NCBI GenBank assembly: GCA_010671965.1
Contig: JAAHIC010000200.1
Coordinates: forward strand, 1 to 7,479
From: Leptolyngbya sp. SIO4C5
Lineage (GTDB): Bacteria; Cyanobacteriota; Cyanobacteriia; Phormidesmidales; Phormidesmidaceae
DNA: 7,479 nt
Direction of reading: 5' to 3'
Part shown: one piece after another, positions 1-6,863 of the stretch
Numbering within the stretch: position 1 is the stretch's first letter
How the letters are laid out: each line of letters opens with the position of its first letter
Position numbers and translations under genes: made by a program
The notes under the pieces: model-generated
Seen by the model: the letters and a program-made list of their open reading frames with translations, nothing else
Told to the model about the DNA's origin: nothing
Database searches by the model: none

Positions 1-3000
1 GAGTCACCTGCACCAGGGCACTCTCAAACGAAATCTGACCGCCGTGGAGATCGAGGCACTGCTTGACAATAGACAATCCTAACCCCGTCCCGGCAATGTT
101 GCCGACGTTTTGAGCGCGGTGAAAAGCCTCAAATAGCTGTGGCTGATCTTCTAGCGGAATGCCGATGCCGCGATCGCAGATTTCAACCTGTACCCAGTTT
201 GCCTGTACCGCCAAAATAAAATCGATGGGACTCCCTGGTTCAGAATATTTGGCGGCATTTGAAAGCAAGTTGCAAAAAATCCGGCGCAGCAGTTCCGGAT
301 CAGCTTTGATTTCAGCTTCAAAGTTCTCGGCGGCGATCGCTGGCTGCTGGCATACCTGAAAAAGCAGCTCATGCTCAGGCATACTGGGCTGTAGCTCCGC
401 GATTAACCCCTGACAAAATTCTACGAGCCGCAGGGGACTAGGCTGAAATGCCAACCGCCCCGTCTCAGCCCGGTTCATAAGCAAAACATCGTCTAGCAGC
501 CGCGTCACATGTTTGATGTAGGTCTGGATTGTTTTTAAGTGCTGCTGTTTACGCTCATCTGAGAGCTTGTTGGCAAAGTCCTGCAGAATGCCAGCAGACG
601 AGGCAATCACCGCTAGGGGGGTGCGAAACTCGTGGGATGTGGTAGAAATGAAGCGAGATTTGAGCTGATTTAGCTCTTTTTCCTGGGCCAAAGCCCGCCG
701 CACTTCTGCTTCTGCTCGCTTCTGCTGGGTGATATCTAGCGTGATGCCGTCACCGATGATATCGCCGTTATCGAGCTGGAAAAAGCGAATGTTCTCTTTG
801 GCCCAGCGAATTTCTCCAGAAGTATGAACCACCCGGTACGCATAGTCAAAAGGCTGTAGGGCTTTAGCTGAGGCGATGAGCTGCCGCTCGAACTCAGAAC
901 GATCAGCCGGATGAACAGAAGCTAAAAGGCGATCGCGATCATATTGAATTTTTTCTGGATCAATGCCCGAAAGCTCTTTTTCTCCCTGGCTCATAAAAGA
1001 GAGCGTAATGCGGCCATCGGCATGAAACACTTCCCGAAAGATATTGCCCGGAATATTGTCGGCAATAGAAGCAAGCTGCTGCTGGCTCTCTTGCAGCGCC
1101 TGCTCAGCTCGCTTGCGATCGCTAATGTCTTCAATTACAGCGACCACGCAGGTGACAGCATTGCTTTCATTGCGCATGACTGAAAGCGTCTTTTGCGTCC
1201 AGAGAGTCTGCCCGTCACGGCGCAGATACCGTTTTTCGGTCGAAAAAGAGGTTATTTCACCCTCAAAGATCCGCTGCACCAAGGACTGATCCTTAGTGAG
1301 GTCATCGGGATGAATAAAATTTTGCCAGGGCTGGCCTAAGAGGTCTGTCTCGCTGTAGCCCAGCAGTTGACAAAAAGTTTGATTGACCTGTATGTATCGG
1401 CCTGACAGATCGGTTTGGCTAATCCCAACAGCCGCTTGCTCAAAGATGGCCCGAAATCTCTCTTCGCTCTCTCTCAGGGCAGCTTCTGCAGCTTTGCGAT
1501 CGCTAATATCTTCAATAATGCCGATATTGTACTGAGGCCGTCCCTCTTGATCTCGCATCAGCGAGACGGTGAGATTGATCCACTGCAGCGCCCCTCCTTT
1601 GCGAAGATACTGCTTCTCTAGTGAAAAGGACTTAATTTCTCCGGCTAGCAGTGAAGCCATGAGCCGATCGTCCTGCGGTAAATGTTCTGACGGGGTTAGA
1701 TGGCGATATTTTTTCTGATAGAGTTCGTCTGGGCTGTAACCCACAAGATCACAAAAGCGCTGATTTGCCTGCAGAAATCGCCCTGACATATCGGCCTGCG
1801 CAATGCCGACAGCCGCCTGCTCGAATATTGTCCGAAATCGTTGCTCACTCTCTCGTAGCTCTTGAGTGCGCTGGGCAACTCGATGTTCTAGCTCCTGGTT
1901 GAGTAGCCGCAGCTCTTTCAGGGCTTGCTGCCGTTCCATCTCTGCCAAATAGCGATCGGTTACATCTCGGATGATCACCAGAACTTCGTCGTCGGCTTTC
2001 AGCGGTACAATTCGAGCCTCCTGACGCCGAGAATTCTGTTGGATCCTCAGACTATATTCGTAAACCTGGATTTCCCGAGTTTGTAGCGCTTGCTCAGTCA
2101 GAAAGAGTCGATGACGGGCAAGTTTTGGCGGTAGGGCCTCCCAAACAGTATTGCCAGTCATCACTGGAATCATGGGTGATTCTGTGGCTGACTTAACATC
2201 TAGATAGGTACCATCTGATTTCATGCGAATAATCAGATCCGGCAGCGCTTCTAAAGTGCTGCGATGGAGTTCTTCTAGCCGCCGTAGAGATTCTTCGGCC
2301 TGTTTGCGATCGCTGATATCGGCGCTCACGCCCAGCACCCTGGGTTTGCCCTGACAGTCATCTAAACGCGACAGGGTTGTTAGCATCCACTTTGATCCCG
2401 TAGCTGTCCTAATCGGGCCTTCCCAGGTCACAGGCTGTCCATGTTCCAGACAGGCACGATAGCGCGATCGCATAATCTCAGCCGTTTCCGGGGCCCAAAG
2501 TTCTTCTAGCCGTCGCCCAATCCAGTCCAAAGTTGAAATGCCTAAGATTGACTGCACCGCTTCATTGGCGCTGACAATCCAGTATTCATCGTCTTCCAAG
2601 CGCTCAGCGACCCAGATTACCTCTGTCACCGAATCAAAGATATTGCGCAAAAAGGCTTCGCGTTGGCGGAGCTGCCCTTCGGCTCGTTCAGCCCGTTTGA
2701 GCTGAGAAATATCGCGCACGGTTATGATGGCGGCTGAAATCTGACCGTCAGCCTCAAAGTAGGGAGAATAGGTAATACTGATGAACTCAGGGTGAATACC
2801 GACCGTAACCCATTCCTCATCGTGAATTGTCTCCCCGGCAAGACAGCGATTGAGACGGGACTTCACAGAGCAGTTGAAGTACTCAGCACCTAAAACCTCG
2901 CTAGCGCTACAGCCTTTGAGGGTTTTGACTGACTGCTTTTGCCATTCTAAATAGGCTCGGTTAGCCGTTTGATAAATGCCGTTGCGATCGATGATGCAAA

Positions 3001-3583
3001 TGCGAGCGGGTGAGTCAAAAACGATTTGCGCGTATTGTCGCAGCGAGGTTGGATCAGGCAGATCCCCGGCTGCCTGGATTGGCTGCAATTCATCAGCCTC
3101 AGATAGCTGATGAGCTTGAGGCGGTACGGCCAGAGAAAGTGACTGTTGTAGATGCTCAGCTAGCTTAGCAGTGTCTAAAAGGCGCAGCAGGCCAGTCTCG
3201 CTCATGATTCCTAGCGGTCGCTGGCAGTCATCCACAATTGGTAGATACTGGTTTTGCCGTAGCAGCGTAATCAGTCGTTTCCCGTCATTTAACTGCTGGG
3301 GCGTTAGGGTTATCAGCGGAGAAGTCATCCACTGGCACACAGTTGTTTGGCTAAAAATAGCCTCAGCATTGGCACAGCAAATTAGGTTTTGCCCAGTAAA
3401 TAGACCGATAAGGCGCTCATTCTCGACGACTAGCAAACAGGCGGTGCCATCACCTTGAGTTGAAATGGCCTGGGCTGGCGTCATCAGCGCGATCGCTTCA
3501 GCAACCGTTGCTTCAGGCGATACCCGCGCAGGCATTGTCAAAATATCTGCATATTCAGGCTCTAAATGAGGTAGAGAATCCAT
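1..3583 (-). CDS. Multi-sensor histidine kinase: CBS pair, six PAS domains, HisKA, ATPase (C-terminus cut by window edge)
   Basis: Reading the minus strand from ATG 3583 gives 1194 codons without a stop, continuing past the left edge. Residues about 14-75 and 83-136 form two CBS domains (adenosyl-ligand binding in this family). PAS/PAC modules follow at roughly 181-300, 313-426, 440-543, 576-695, 703-822 and 837-950, with a likely coiled coil at about 548-580. The HisKA domain carries SHEFRTPL with phospho-acceptor His984. The ATPase domain shows the N box (LLSNAAKYS, Asn1109), the G1 box (DRGIGIP, Asp1137) and the G2 box (GTGLGLS, near 1165-1171); only its last strand is probably missing. 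No membrane segment or signal peptide is visible, so a cytoplasmic sensor is inferred. No PAS shows the LOV cysteine motif and there is no GAF/phytochrome domain, so ligands are unknown. A stop at 3626-3628 lies in frame upstream with no ATG, GTG or TTG between, which supports this start; no Shine-Dalgarno is evident. A C-terminal receiver domain cannot be excluded. The partner regulator is not in the window. Confidence 0.95.
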   Translation of the reverse strand, partial: MDSLPHLEPEYADILTMPARVSPEATVAEAIALMTPAQAISTQGDGTACLLVVENERLIGLFTGQNLICCANAEAIFSQTTVCQWMTSPLITLTPQQLNDGKRLITLLRQNQYLPIVDDCQRPLGIMSETGLLRLLDTAKLAEHLQQSLSLAVPPQAHQLSEADELQPIQAAGDLPDPTSLRQYAQIVFDSPARICIIDRNGIYQTANRAYLEWQKQSVKTLKGCSASEVLGAEYFNCSVKSRLNRCLAGETIHDEEWVTVGIHPEFISITYSPYFEADGQISAAIITVRDISQLKRAERAEGQLRQREAFLRNIFDSVTEVIWVAERLEDDEYWIVSANEAVQSILGISTLDWIGRRLEELWAPETAEIMRSRYRACLEHGQPVTWEGPIRTATGSKWMLTTLSRLDDCQGKPRVLGVSADISDRKQAEESLRRLEELHRSTLEALPDLIIRMKSDGTYLDVKSATESPMIPVMTGNTVWEALPPKLARHRLFLTEQALQTREIQVYEYSLRIQQNSRRQEARIVPLKADDEVLVIIRDVTDRYLAEMERQQALKELRLLNQELEHRVAQRTQELRESEQRFRTIFEQAAVGIAQADMSGRFLQANQRFCDLVGYSPDELYQKKYRHLTPSEHLPQDDRLMASLLAGEIKSFSLEKQYLRKGGALQWINLTVSLMRDQEGRPQYNIGIIEDISDRKAAEAALRESEERFRAIFEQAAVGISQTDLSGRYIQVNQTFCQLLGYSETDLLGQPWQNFIHPDDLTKDQSLVQRIFEGEITSFSTEKRYLRRDGQTLWTQKTLSVMRNESNAVTCVVAVIEDISDRKRAEQALQESQQQLASIADNIPGNIFREVFHADGRITLSFMSQGEKELSGIDPEKIQYDRDRLLASVHPADRSEFERQLIASAKALQPFDYAYRVVHTSGEIRWAKENIRFFQLDNGDIIGDGITLDITQQKRAEAEVRRALAQEKELNQLKSRFISTTSHEFRTPLAVIASSAGILQDFANKLSDERKQQHLKTIQTYIKHVTRLLDDVLLMNRAETGRLAFQPSPLRLVEFCQGLIAELQPSMPEHELLFQVCQQPAIAAENFEAEIKADPELLRRIFCNLLSNAAKYSEPGSPIDFILAVQANWVQVEICDRGIGIPLEDQPQLFEAFHRAQNVGNIAGTGLGLSIVKQCLDLHGGQISFESALVQVT
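1097..1858 (-). repeat. Tandem duplication of a 127-codon PAS/PAC module inside the kinase
   Basis: Residues 576-702 (1478-1858) and 703-829 (1097-1477) are two exactly 381-bp units that align end to end without gaps. By hand count about half of the 127 residues are identical. The best conserved parts are LRESE, IFEQAAVGI, SGR, FC.L.GYS, GEI.SFS.EK.YLR and IEDISDRK. The exact period and uninterrupted frame point to an internal duplication. The other PAS domains of the protein are much less similar to either copy. Confidence 0.85.
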
Positions 3584-3739
3584 AAAAATGGATGGCTGAG
3601 CAAATGAATAGTCGAGAACACATGGCTATCACTGTTCAAGGTTCCCATCTGCTGAGGGGATCGTAGATTTTCATTTTGTCACAGACCTCAGCTAAATGTT
3701 GACACTATTAGCCATCAGCCAGCCAATTGGCCAATGCGA
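3584..3739. other. Intergenic region upstream of the kinase, with overlapping palindromes
   Basis: This 156-nt gap separates the end of the UPF0104 gene from the kinase start, both on the minus strand. Two overlapping perfect 10-bp palindromes, GCCAATTGGC (3722-3731) and ATTGGCCAAT (3726-3735), begin just past the UPF0104 stop codon. They could be a protein-binding site or part of a weak terminator. I see no convincing -35/-10 pair for the kinase and no rho-independent terminator. A TTGACA at 3699-3704 is on the plus strand, where no gene follows. Confidence 0.4.
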
Positions 3740-4666
3740 TTAGCCGGTCGGCTGATTTTGCCGCTCATTCCAGCGCTGATCCAACCAGGCTAGTACTGCG
3801 CCCATTGCTTCAGCGAGGGTACTGATGAGGCGATAGCAGACAACACTGCTGAGAACAATTGCGGGCGAGAGAGTATCAGCAAGTATTGCGATCGCAGTTG
3901 CTTCAAATACGCCTAGGCCACCGGGGGCACCCGGCACCACCAAGCCCAGCAGCCAAGCCCAGCTAAAACCGCTGATAATCAACGGTATTTCGCTCCCCGT
4001 CAGAGGCCGAAATGCCAGCACAACGCTGACAAAACCCAGCCCCCTGAGAATGACAAAGCCCAGTTCTCCCAGCAGCGATTTCCACGGATACTGCCTGAGC
4101 CGGGCCGTTAAAGGTTCAGAGGTTTCTGCTTTAGCCTGACCTAAAAAGCGCAGGATCGGATTCAAAAAGCGCGGATGCACGGCAATGAGAACGGCAAATA
4201 AGATACCTAGCTGCAGTAACAGTTGCTGATTGCCAAACAGGGCCAAAATCAGGGCGGCTGCCACCATCAAAATGGGTTCTAACAGCACGCCGATGATGGC
4301 GGTTCCTAACATAGCACCCTTAGCCTGTAAGGCTTTGACCCGGCTGTAAAAATGCCAAACATTGCCGGGTAGATACTTGGCAATGTTTGTTTTGAGATAG
4401 GTCTGTATTGCCCAAATATTTGAAACCGGACAGCCGCAGACCTGGGCCACCCAGCCCCAAACCCAGCCCGACCAGATATGAGCAGCCAGGGTAATTCCCA
4501 AAGCCATGACTAAGCAGGCGCGATCGGCTAGACTGAGGCGAATTGACAGCACTTCTTGCCAGTTCTCCAGCAGGGTCTGCCCAATCAGCAGCAGCGCTAT
4601 GCCCAAGACCAACCAGCGCACATAGGGTTTGAATCGAGCCAGAATAGACTTGAGAGCAGCAGGCAT
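3740..4666 (-). CDS. UPF0104 / LPG-synthase-TM family integral membrane protein
   Basis: This is a 308-residue, strongly hydrophobic protein with about seven to eight membrane segments, roughly at residues 17-33, 51-76, 117-144, 148-164, 199-219, 227-245 and 266-294, and no soluble catalytic domain. Family signatures are KYLPGNVWH at 97-105 and the glycine-rich VPGAPGGLGVFE at 244-255. These match the flippase-like membrane part of lysylphosphatidylglycerol synthases (UPF0104), a family of lipid or polyprenyl-phosphate handling proteins. The aminoacyl-transferase half of MprF is absent, so lysyl-PG synthesis should not be assigned. The start ATG lies 4 nt after the stop of the NlpC/P60 gene and has no clear Shine-Dalgarno, suggesting translational coupling. 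The substrate is unknown; a role in the envelope is inferred from family and neighbour. Confidence 0.88.
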   Translation of the reverse strand: MPAALKSILARFKPYVRWLVLGIALLLIGQTLLENWQEVLSIRLSLADRACLVMALGITLAAHIWSGWVWGWVAQVCGCPVSNIWAIQTYLKTNIAKYLPGNVWHFYSRVKALQAKGAMLGTAIIGVLLEPILMVAAALILALFGNQQLLLQLGILFAVLIAVHPRFLNPILRFLGQAKAETSEPLTARLRQYPWKSLLGELGFVILRGLGFVSVVLAFRPLTGSEIPLIISGFSWAWLLGLVVPGAPGGLGVFEATAIAILADTLSPAIVLSSVVCYRLISTLAEAMGAVLAWLDQRWNERQNQPTG

Positions 4667-4670
4667 AGGA

Positions 4671-5423
4671 TTACGGCAGGGGCGAGATGGGGGCGGTTAG
4701 GTCAGAGCGGCTAGCGTAGTCTTTGCCAGTCGGCTGGTAGCTGGCCACAACTCGACCAAAGCTGAGCAACTGGGCCTGATAGAGGCAACTTACCGGATCG
4801 CGAGGATCACTGATGGAGTCTATACCAATGCCGTTGCGTCCTTGGTCTTTGCCAGAGCTGTGCACGTAGCGATCGCCCCCTAGGTAGAGAGCCACGTGGG
4901 TAATCCGCTCAGAAGTGCCGAAGAAAATGAGATCTCCTGGCTGGCGCTCTGACGGAGAAATTGGCTGGGTAAAAGCAGCCTGCTGGTAGGCATCTCGGGG
5001 AAGCCAGATTCCGGCGGCGGCAAAGGCCGTCTGCATCAGGCCGGAACAGTCGTAGTTGGGGCCGACGGTGCCGCCCCAGAGATACTCATTCGGCTGCTGC
5101 ATTGCCGCTTCGGTGAAGACTATTATCTGCGGCAGGCGGGCCTGAATCGCTGAGGTCGATAGCACAGGTGCCCGGTAAGGTTGCGTAGCGGGCTGTAGAG
5201 CCGCCCAGTCTGACAACCTGACCCAGCCCGGATAGTCGTCTTCAACTAGGCGTACGGCGATCGCGTCAGCTTCAGTCCCCAATACTCGCAAGTAACGACC
5301 GCTGGCGGCCTGAGTTACCAAGCTGTTGCTCGTAGGTGCTTTATAGAGATTAAGAGGGGATTGGCAAACGTACTCTTGTAGCGGATGAGCGATCGCCGCT
5401 CTGATATCAGCGGGGACAATCAT
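4671..5423 (-). CDS. SH3-NlpC/P60 cell-wall endopeptidase (peptidase C40, gamma-D-Glu-diamino acid type)
   Basis: The 250-residue protein has a bacterial SH3-like domain at about 15-80 (LNLYKAPTSNS to PGWVRLSDW) and an NlpC/P60 catalytic domain at about 95-230. The cysteine peptidase triad is visible: Cys126 in YDCSG, His176 in ITHVALYLG and His188 in YVHSSG. The EYLWGGTVGPNYDCSG stretch is typical of the structurally characterised Anabaena/Nostoc enzymes that cleave gamma-D-glutamyl-diaminopimelate in peptidoglycan stems. There the SH3 domain restricts substrates to peptides with a free N-terminal L-Ala, which suits wall-peptide recycling; that specificity is inferred here. No signal peptide is visible, as expected for a recycling enzyme. 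The ATG at 5423 is the only plausible start: an in-frame TAA lies upstream at 5454-5456 with no other start codon between. It is the first gene of a likely two-gene unit with the UPF0104 protein. Confidence 0.95.
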   Translation of the reverse strand: MIVPADIRAAIAHPLQEYVCQSPLNLYKAPTSNSLVTQAASGRYLRVLGTEADAIAVRLVEDDYPGWVRLSDWAALQPATQPYRAPVLSTSAIQARLPQIIVFTEAAMQQPNEYLWGGTVGPNYDCSGLMQTAFAAAGIWLPRDAYQQAAFTQPISPSERQPGDLIFFGTSERITHVALYLGGDRYVHSSGKDQGRNGIGIDSISDPRDPVSCLYQAQLLSFGRVVASYQPTGKDYASRSDLTAPISPLP

Positions 5424-5431
5424 AAGCGCAT
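5420..5431 (-). other. Possible three-codon leader ORF (Met-Arg-Leu-stop) overlapping the endopeptidase start
   Basis: On the minus strand, ATG at 5431-5429 opens ATG CGC TTA TGA, and its stop overlaps the endopeptidase start codon as ATGA. The purine-rich AGGATAGG (5443-5436) is placed well for this ATG, with 8 nt after AGGA. It is 12-16 nt from the endopeptidase ATG, which is long. Ribosomes may therefore load at the mini-ORF and pass on through the overlap. A minimal ORF like this can also arise by chance. Confidence 0.3.
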
Positions 5432-5450
5432 CAAGCCTATCCTGTTTGAC

Positions 5451-5480
5451 TGATTAATTAGCTCTGTAATGTCCTGTAAT
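5451..5480 (-). promoter_or_regulatory. HLR1-like RpaB box overlapping a candidate endopeptidase promoter
   Basis: On the minus strand TTACA occurs twice with a 10-bp period (5479-5475 and 5469-5465), giving TTACA-N5-TTACA. This equals the core of the cyanobacterial HLR1 element, bound by the light-stress response regulator RpaB. The flanking positions differ from the consensus, which prefers G/T before and A/T pairs after each half-site. ATTACA (5480-5475) could serve as a -35 and TAATCA (5456-5451) as a -10 with 18-bp spacing. A regulator bound here would block RNA polymerase. The core is seen directly; the function is inferred. Confidence 0.4.
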
Positions 5481-5574
5481 CATATCAGTCTGCCACTGAA
5501 CCGCAAGAGCTAGGATGACTACGGCCATTGTCACTTGCTCTCAGAGCGACCTCTCAGTTGCTTAACTTTAGAAA

Positions 5575-5615
5575 TACCTGGGTCACGGCAGCCGACAATA
5601 GATTTAACCCAGGTA
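5575..5615. promoter_or_regulatory. Inverted repeat TACCTGGGT-N23-ACCCAGGTA before the aminotransferase
   Basis: A perfect 9-bp inverted repeat has arms at 5575-5583 and 5607-5615, ending 20 nt before the aminotransferase ATG. It could be a dimeric repressor operator or a hairpin in the mRNA leader controlling ribosome access. A 23-nt spacer is wide for a simple operator. I do not recognise the sequence as a known regulator site. Confidence 0.35.
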
Positions 5616-5635
5616 ATCAATTTAGCTAATATCCT

Positions 5636-6796
5636 ATGACTTCTACTCTTTCTGCCTCAACCCCTGCCGTTAATAATGCCCATCGCGCAGCGATCGCCCC
5701 GCTAGAAGTGCCTCAGCGGCTCCTATTTGGCCCCGGCCCTTCCAATGCCGATCCTACCGTCGTCGCCGCGATGAACCACCAGCCGATTGGGCACTTAGAT
5801 CCGGCCTATCTACACATGATGGATGAAGTGCAGTCCCTACTGCGCTACGCCTGGCAGACCAGTAACCCCATCACCTTTCCCGTTGCCGGCACAGGTTCAG
5901 CGGCGATGGAGGCGACCCTAGCTAATGCGGTTGAGCCAGGGGATAAAGTGCTAGTAGGCGTTAAAGGCTATTTTGGTCATCGCCTAGTGGATATGGCCGG
6001 ACGCTATCAGGCAGAAGTGTGTACCTTACACAAGCCTTGGGGTCAGGTCTTTAGCCTCAGTGAGCTGCGCCGCGCAATGGAAACCCATCGGCCCCAGATT
6101 CTAGCGCTCGTCCATGCAGAAACCTCTACAGGGGCACGGCAGCCTTTAGCAGGAGTGGGCGATCTCTGCCGCGAGTTTGACTGCCTGCTGCTGCTAGATA
6201 CCGTCACCAGTCTAGGCGGCGTCCCAATTTTTCTAGACGAGTGGGGCGTGGACTTGGCCTATAGCTGCAGCCAAAAGGGGCTGAGCTGTCCGCCAGGAAT
6301 TTCGCCTTTTACGATGAGTCCCCGCGCTGTTGAAAAGCTGCAGCAACGCTCTGATAAAGTGCCTAACTGGTATTTAGATGCCTCGCTATTGGCGAAGTAC
6401 TGGGGCAGCGATCGCACCTATCACCACACCGCACCCGTCAACCTCACCTTTGCCCTACGAGAAGCCCTGCGCCTGCTAGCCGAAGAAGGACTAGAGGCTC
6501 GCTGGCAGCGCCATCAGCAAACGGCAGAAAAACTATGGGCGGGCCTCGCTAAGCTGGGCCTAGACTGTCATGTTGAGGCAGCCTATCGATTGCCCACGCT
6601 AACAACGGTTCAGGTTCCTGCTGGCGTAGACGCTAAAGCGGTCACGCGCCAACTGCTAACGGAACACAACATTGAGATTGGCGGCGGCTTAGGAGAACTG
6701 GCAGGTAAGGTTTGGCGCTTGGGTCTGATGGGCCACAATAGCCAGCCAGAGAGGGTAGATACTTTGCTGACTGCCCTCAAGCAGGTTTTAGCTTAG
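5636..6796 (+). CDS. Alanine/serine-glyoxylate aminotransferase (class V, PLP-dependent)
   Basis: The 386-residue protein aligns by eye along nearly its whole length with eukaryotic alanine-glyoxylate aminotransferase: FGPGPSN at 31-37, GTGSAAMEA near 85-93 (PLP phosphate loop), AETSTGARQPL at 161-171, LLLDTVTSLGG at 186-195 with the pyridine-binding Asp188, and SQKGLSCPPG at 212-221 with Schiff-base Lys214. YHHTAPV at 262-268 and Arg361 in KVWRLGLMGHN (substrate carboxylate) complete the active site. The enzyme converts glyoxylate to glycine using alanine or serine as amino donor, a photorespiratory step in the cyanobacterial cytoplasm; the donor cannot be read from sequence. Cyanobacterial relatives are sometimes mislabelled soluble hydrogenase 42 kDa subunit. 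An in-frame TAA at 5627-5629 makes ATG 5636 the first possible start; no Shine-Dalgarno is evident. It is transcribed alone, diverging from the endopeptidase gene. Confidence 0.95.
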   Translation: MTSTLSASTPAVNNAHRAAIAPLEVPQRLLFGPGPSNADPTVVAAMNHQPIGHLDPAYLHMMDEVQSLLRYAWQTSNPITFPVAGTGSAAMEATLANAVEPGDKVLVGVKGYFGHRLVDMAGRYQAEVCTLHKPWGQVFSLSELRRAMETHRPQILALVHAETSTGARQPLAGVGDLCREFDCLLLLDTVTSLGGVPIFLDEWGVDLAYSCSQKGLSCPPGISPFTMSPRAVEKLQQRSDKVPNWYLDASLLAKYWGSDRTYHHTAPVNLTFALREALRLLAEEGLEARWQRHQQTAEKLWAGLAKLGLDCHVEAAYRLPTLTTVQVPAGVDAKAVTRQLLTEHNIEIGGGLGELAGKVWRLGLMGHNSQPERVDTLLTALKQVLA

Positions 6797-6863
6797 GCAG
6801 CAAATTGGGGGGACGTTGTGACTAGGCCAGCGTCCCTCCGGGCGAGGACTGTTGCTGCTAAGC
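6791..6863. terminator. Nested inverted repeat between convergent genes; likely bidirectional terminator
   Basis: The outer arms GCTTAGGCAGCAA (6791-6803) and TTGCTGCTAAGC (6852-6863) pair with one bulged base. Inside, GGGGGGACG (6807-6815) pairs with CGTCCCTCC (6831-6839) over 9 bp with one G-U pair and a 15-nt loop. The outer arms hold the TAG stops of both convergent genes. There is no clear T-tract on either side, which is common in cyanobacterial terminators. Symmetry and position argue for termination in both directions. Confidence 0.6.

Larger units (their letters stand above)
5424..5635. other. Divergent intergenic region between endopeptidase and aminotransferase genes
   Basis: This 212-nt region must hold the promoters for both divergent transcripts. 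It contains the HLR1-like direct repeat on the endopeptidase side and an inverted repeat just before the aminotransferase start; both are listed separately. No tRNA, small ORF of note or NtcA box (GTA-N8-TAC) was seen. Confidence 0.7.
170..6415. repeat. HIP1 octamers GCGATCGC, 14 scattered copies
   Basis: Exact GCGATCGC occurs at 170, 333, 929, 1115, 1496, 2306, 2464, 3489, 3888, 4869, 5257, 5389, 5690 and 6408 (first base of each). Chance would give about one copy per 65 kb at equal base frequencies. This density is a hallmark of many cyanobacterial genomes. No copy occurs after 6415. That fits the compositional change at the right end but is weak evidence alone, since the remaining stretch is only about 1 kb. 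Confidence 0.95.

Noticed and set aside
181..950. Kinase PAS domains as LOV photoreceptors
   Set aside because: None contains the GRNCRFLQ-type cysteine motif needed for flavin adduct formation.
151..1878. Several 60-81 codon open frames on both strands, and 3171-3458 plus
   Set aside because: All lie within the continuous 1194-codon kinase frame, which carries full domain motifs. None shows an independent ribosome site or family resemblance.
3699..3704. TTGACA as a plus-strand -35 element
   Set aside because: No matching -10 lies 16-18 bp downstream and no plus-strand gene follows.
3740..4666. UPF0104 gene as lysylphosphatidylglycerol synthase (mprF)
   Set aside because: Only the membrane part is present; the soluble aminoacyl-transferase domain is absent at 308 residues.
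5636..6796. Aminotransferase as a soluble hydrogenase subunit
   Set aside because: That label persists in cyanobacterial databases, but the protein has the full PLP active site (Asp188, Lys214, Arg361) and no metal-centre cysteine motif.
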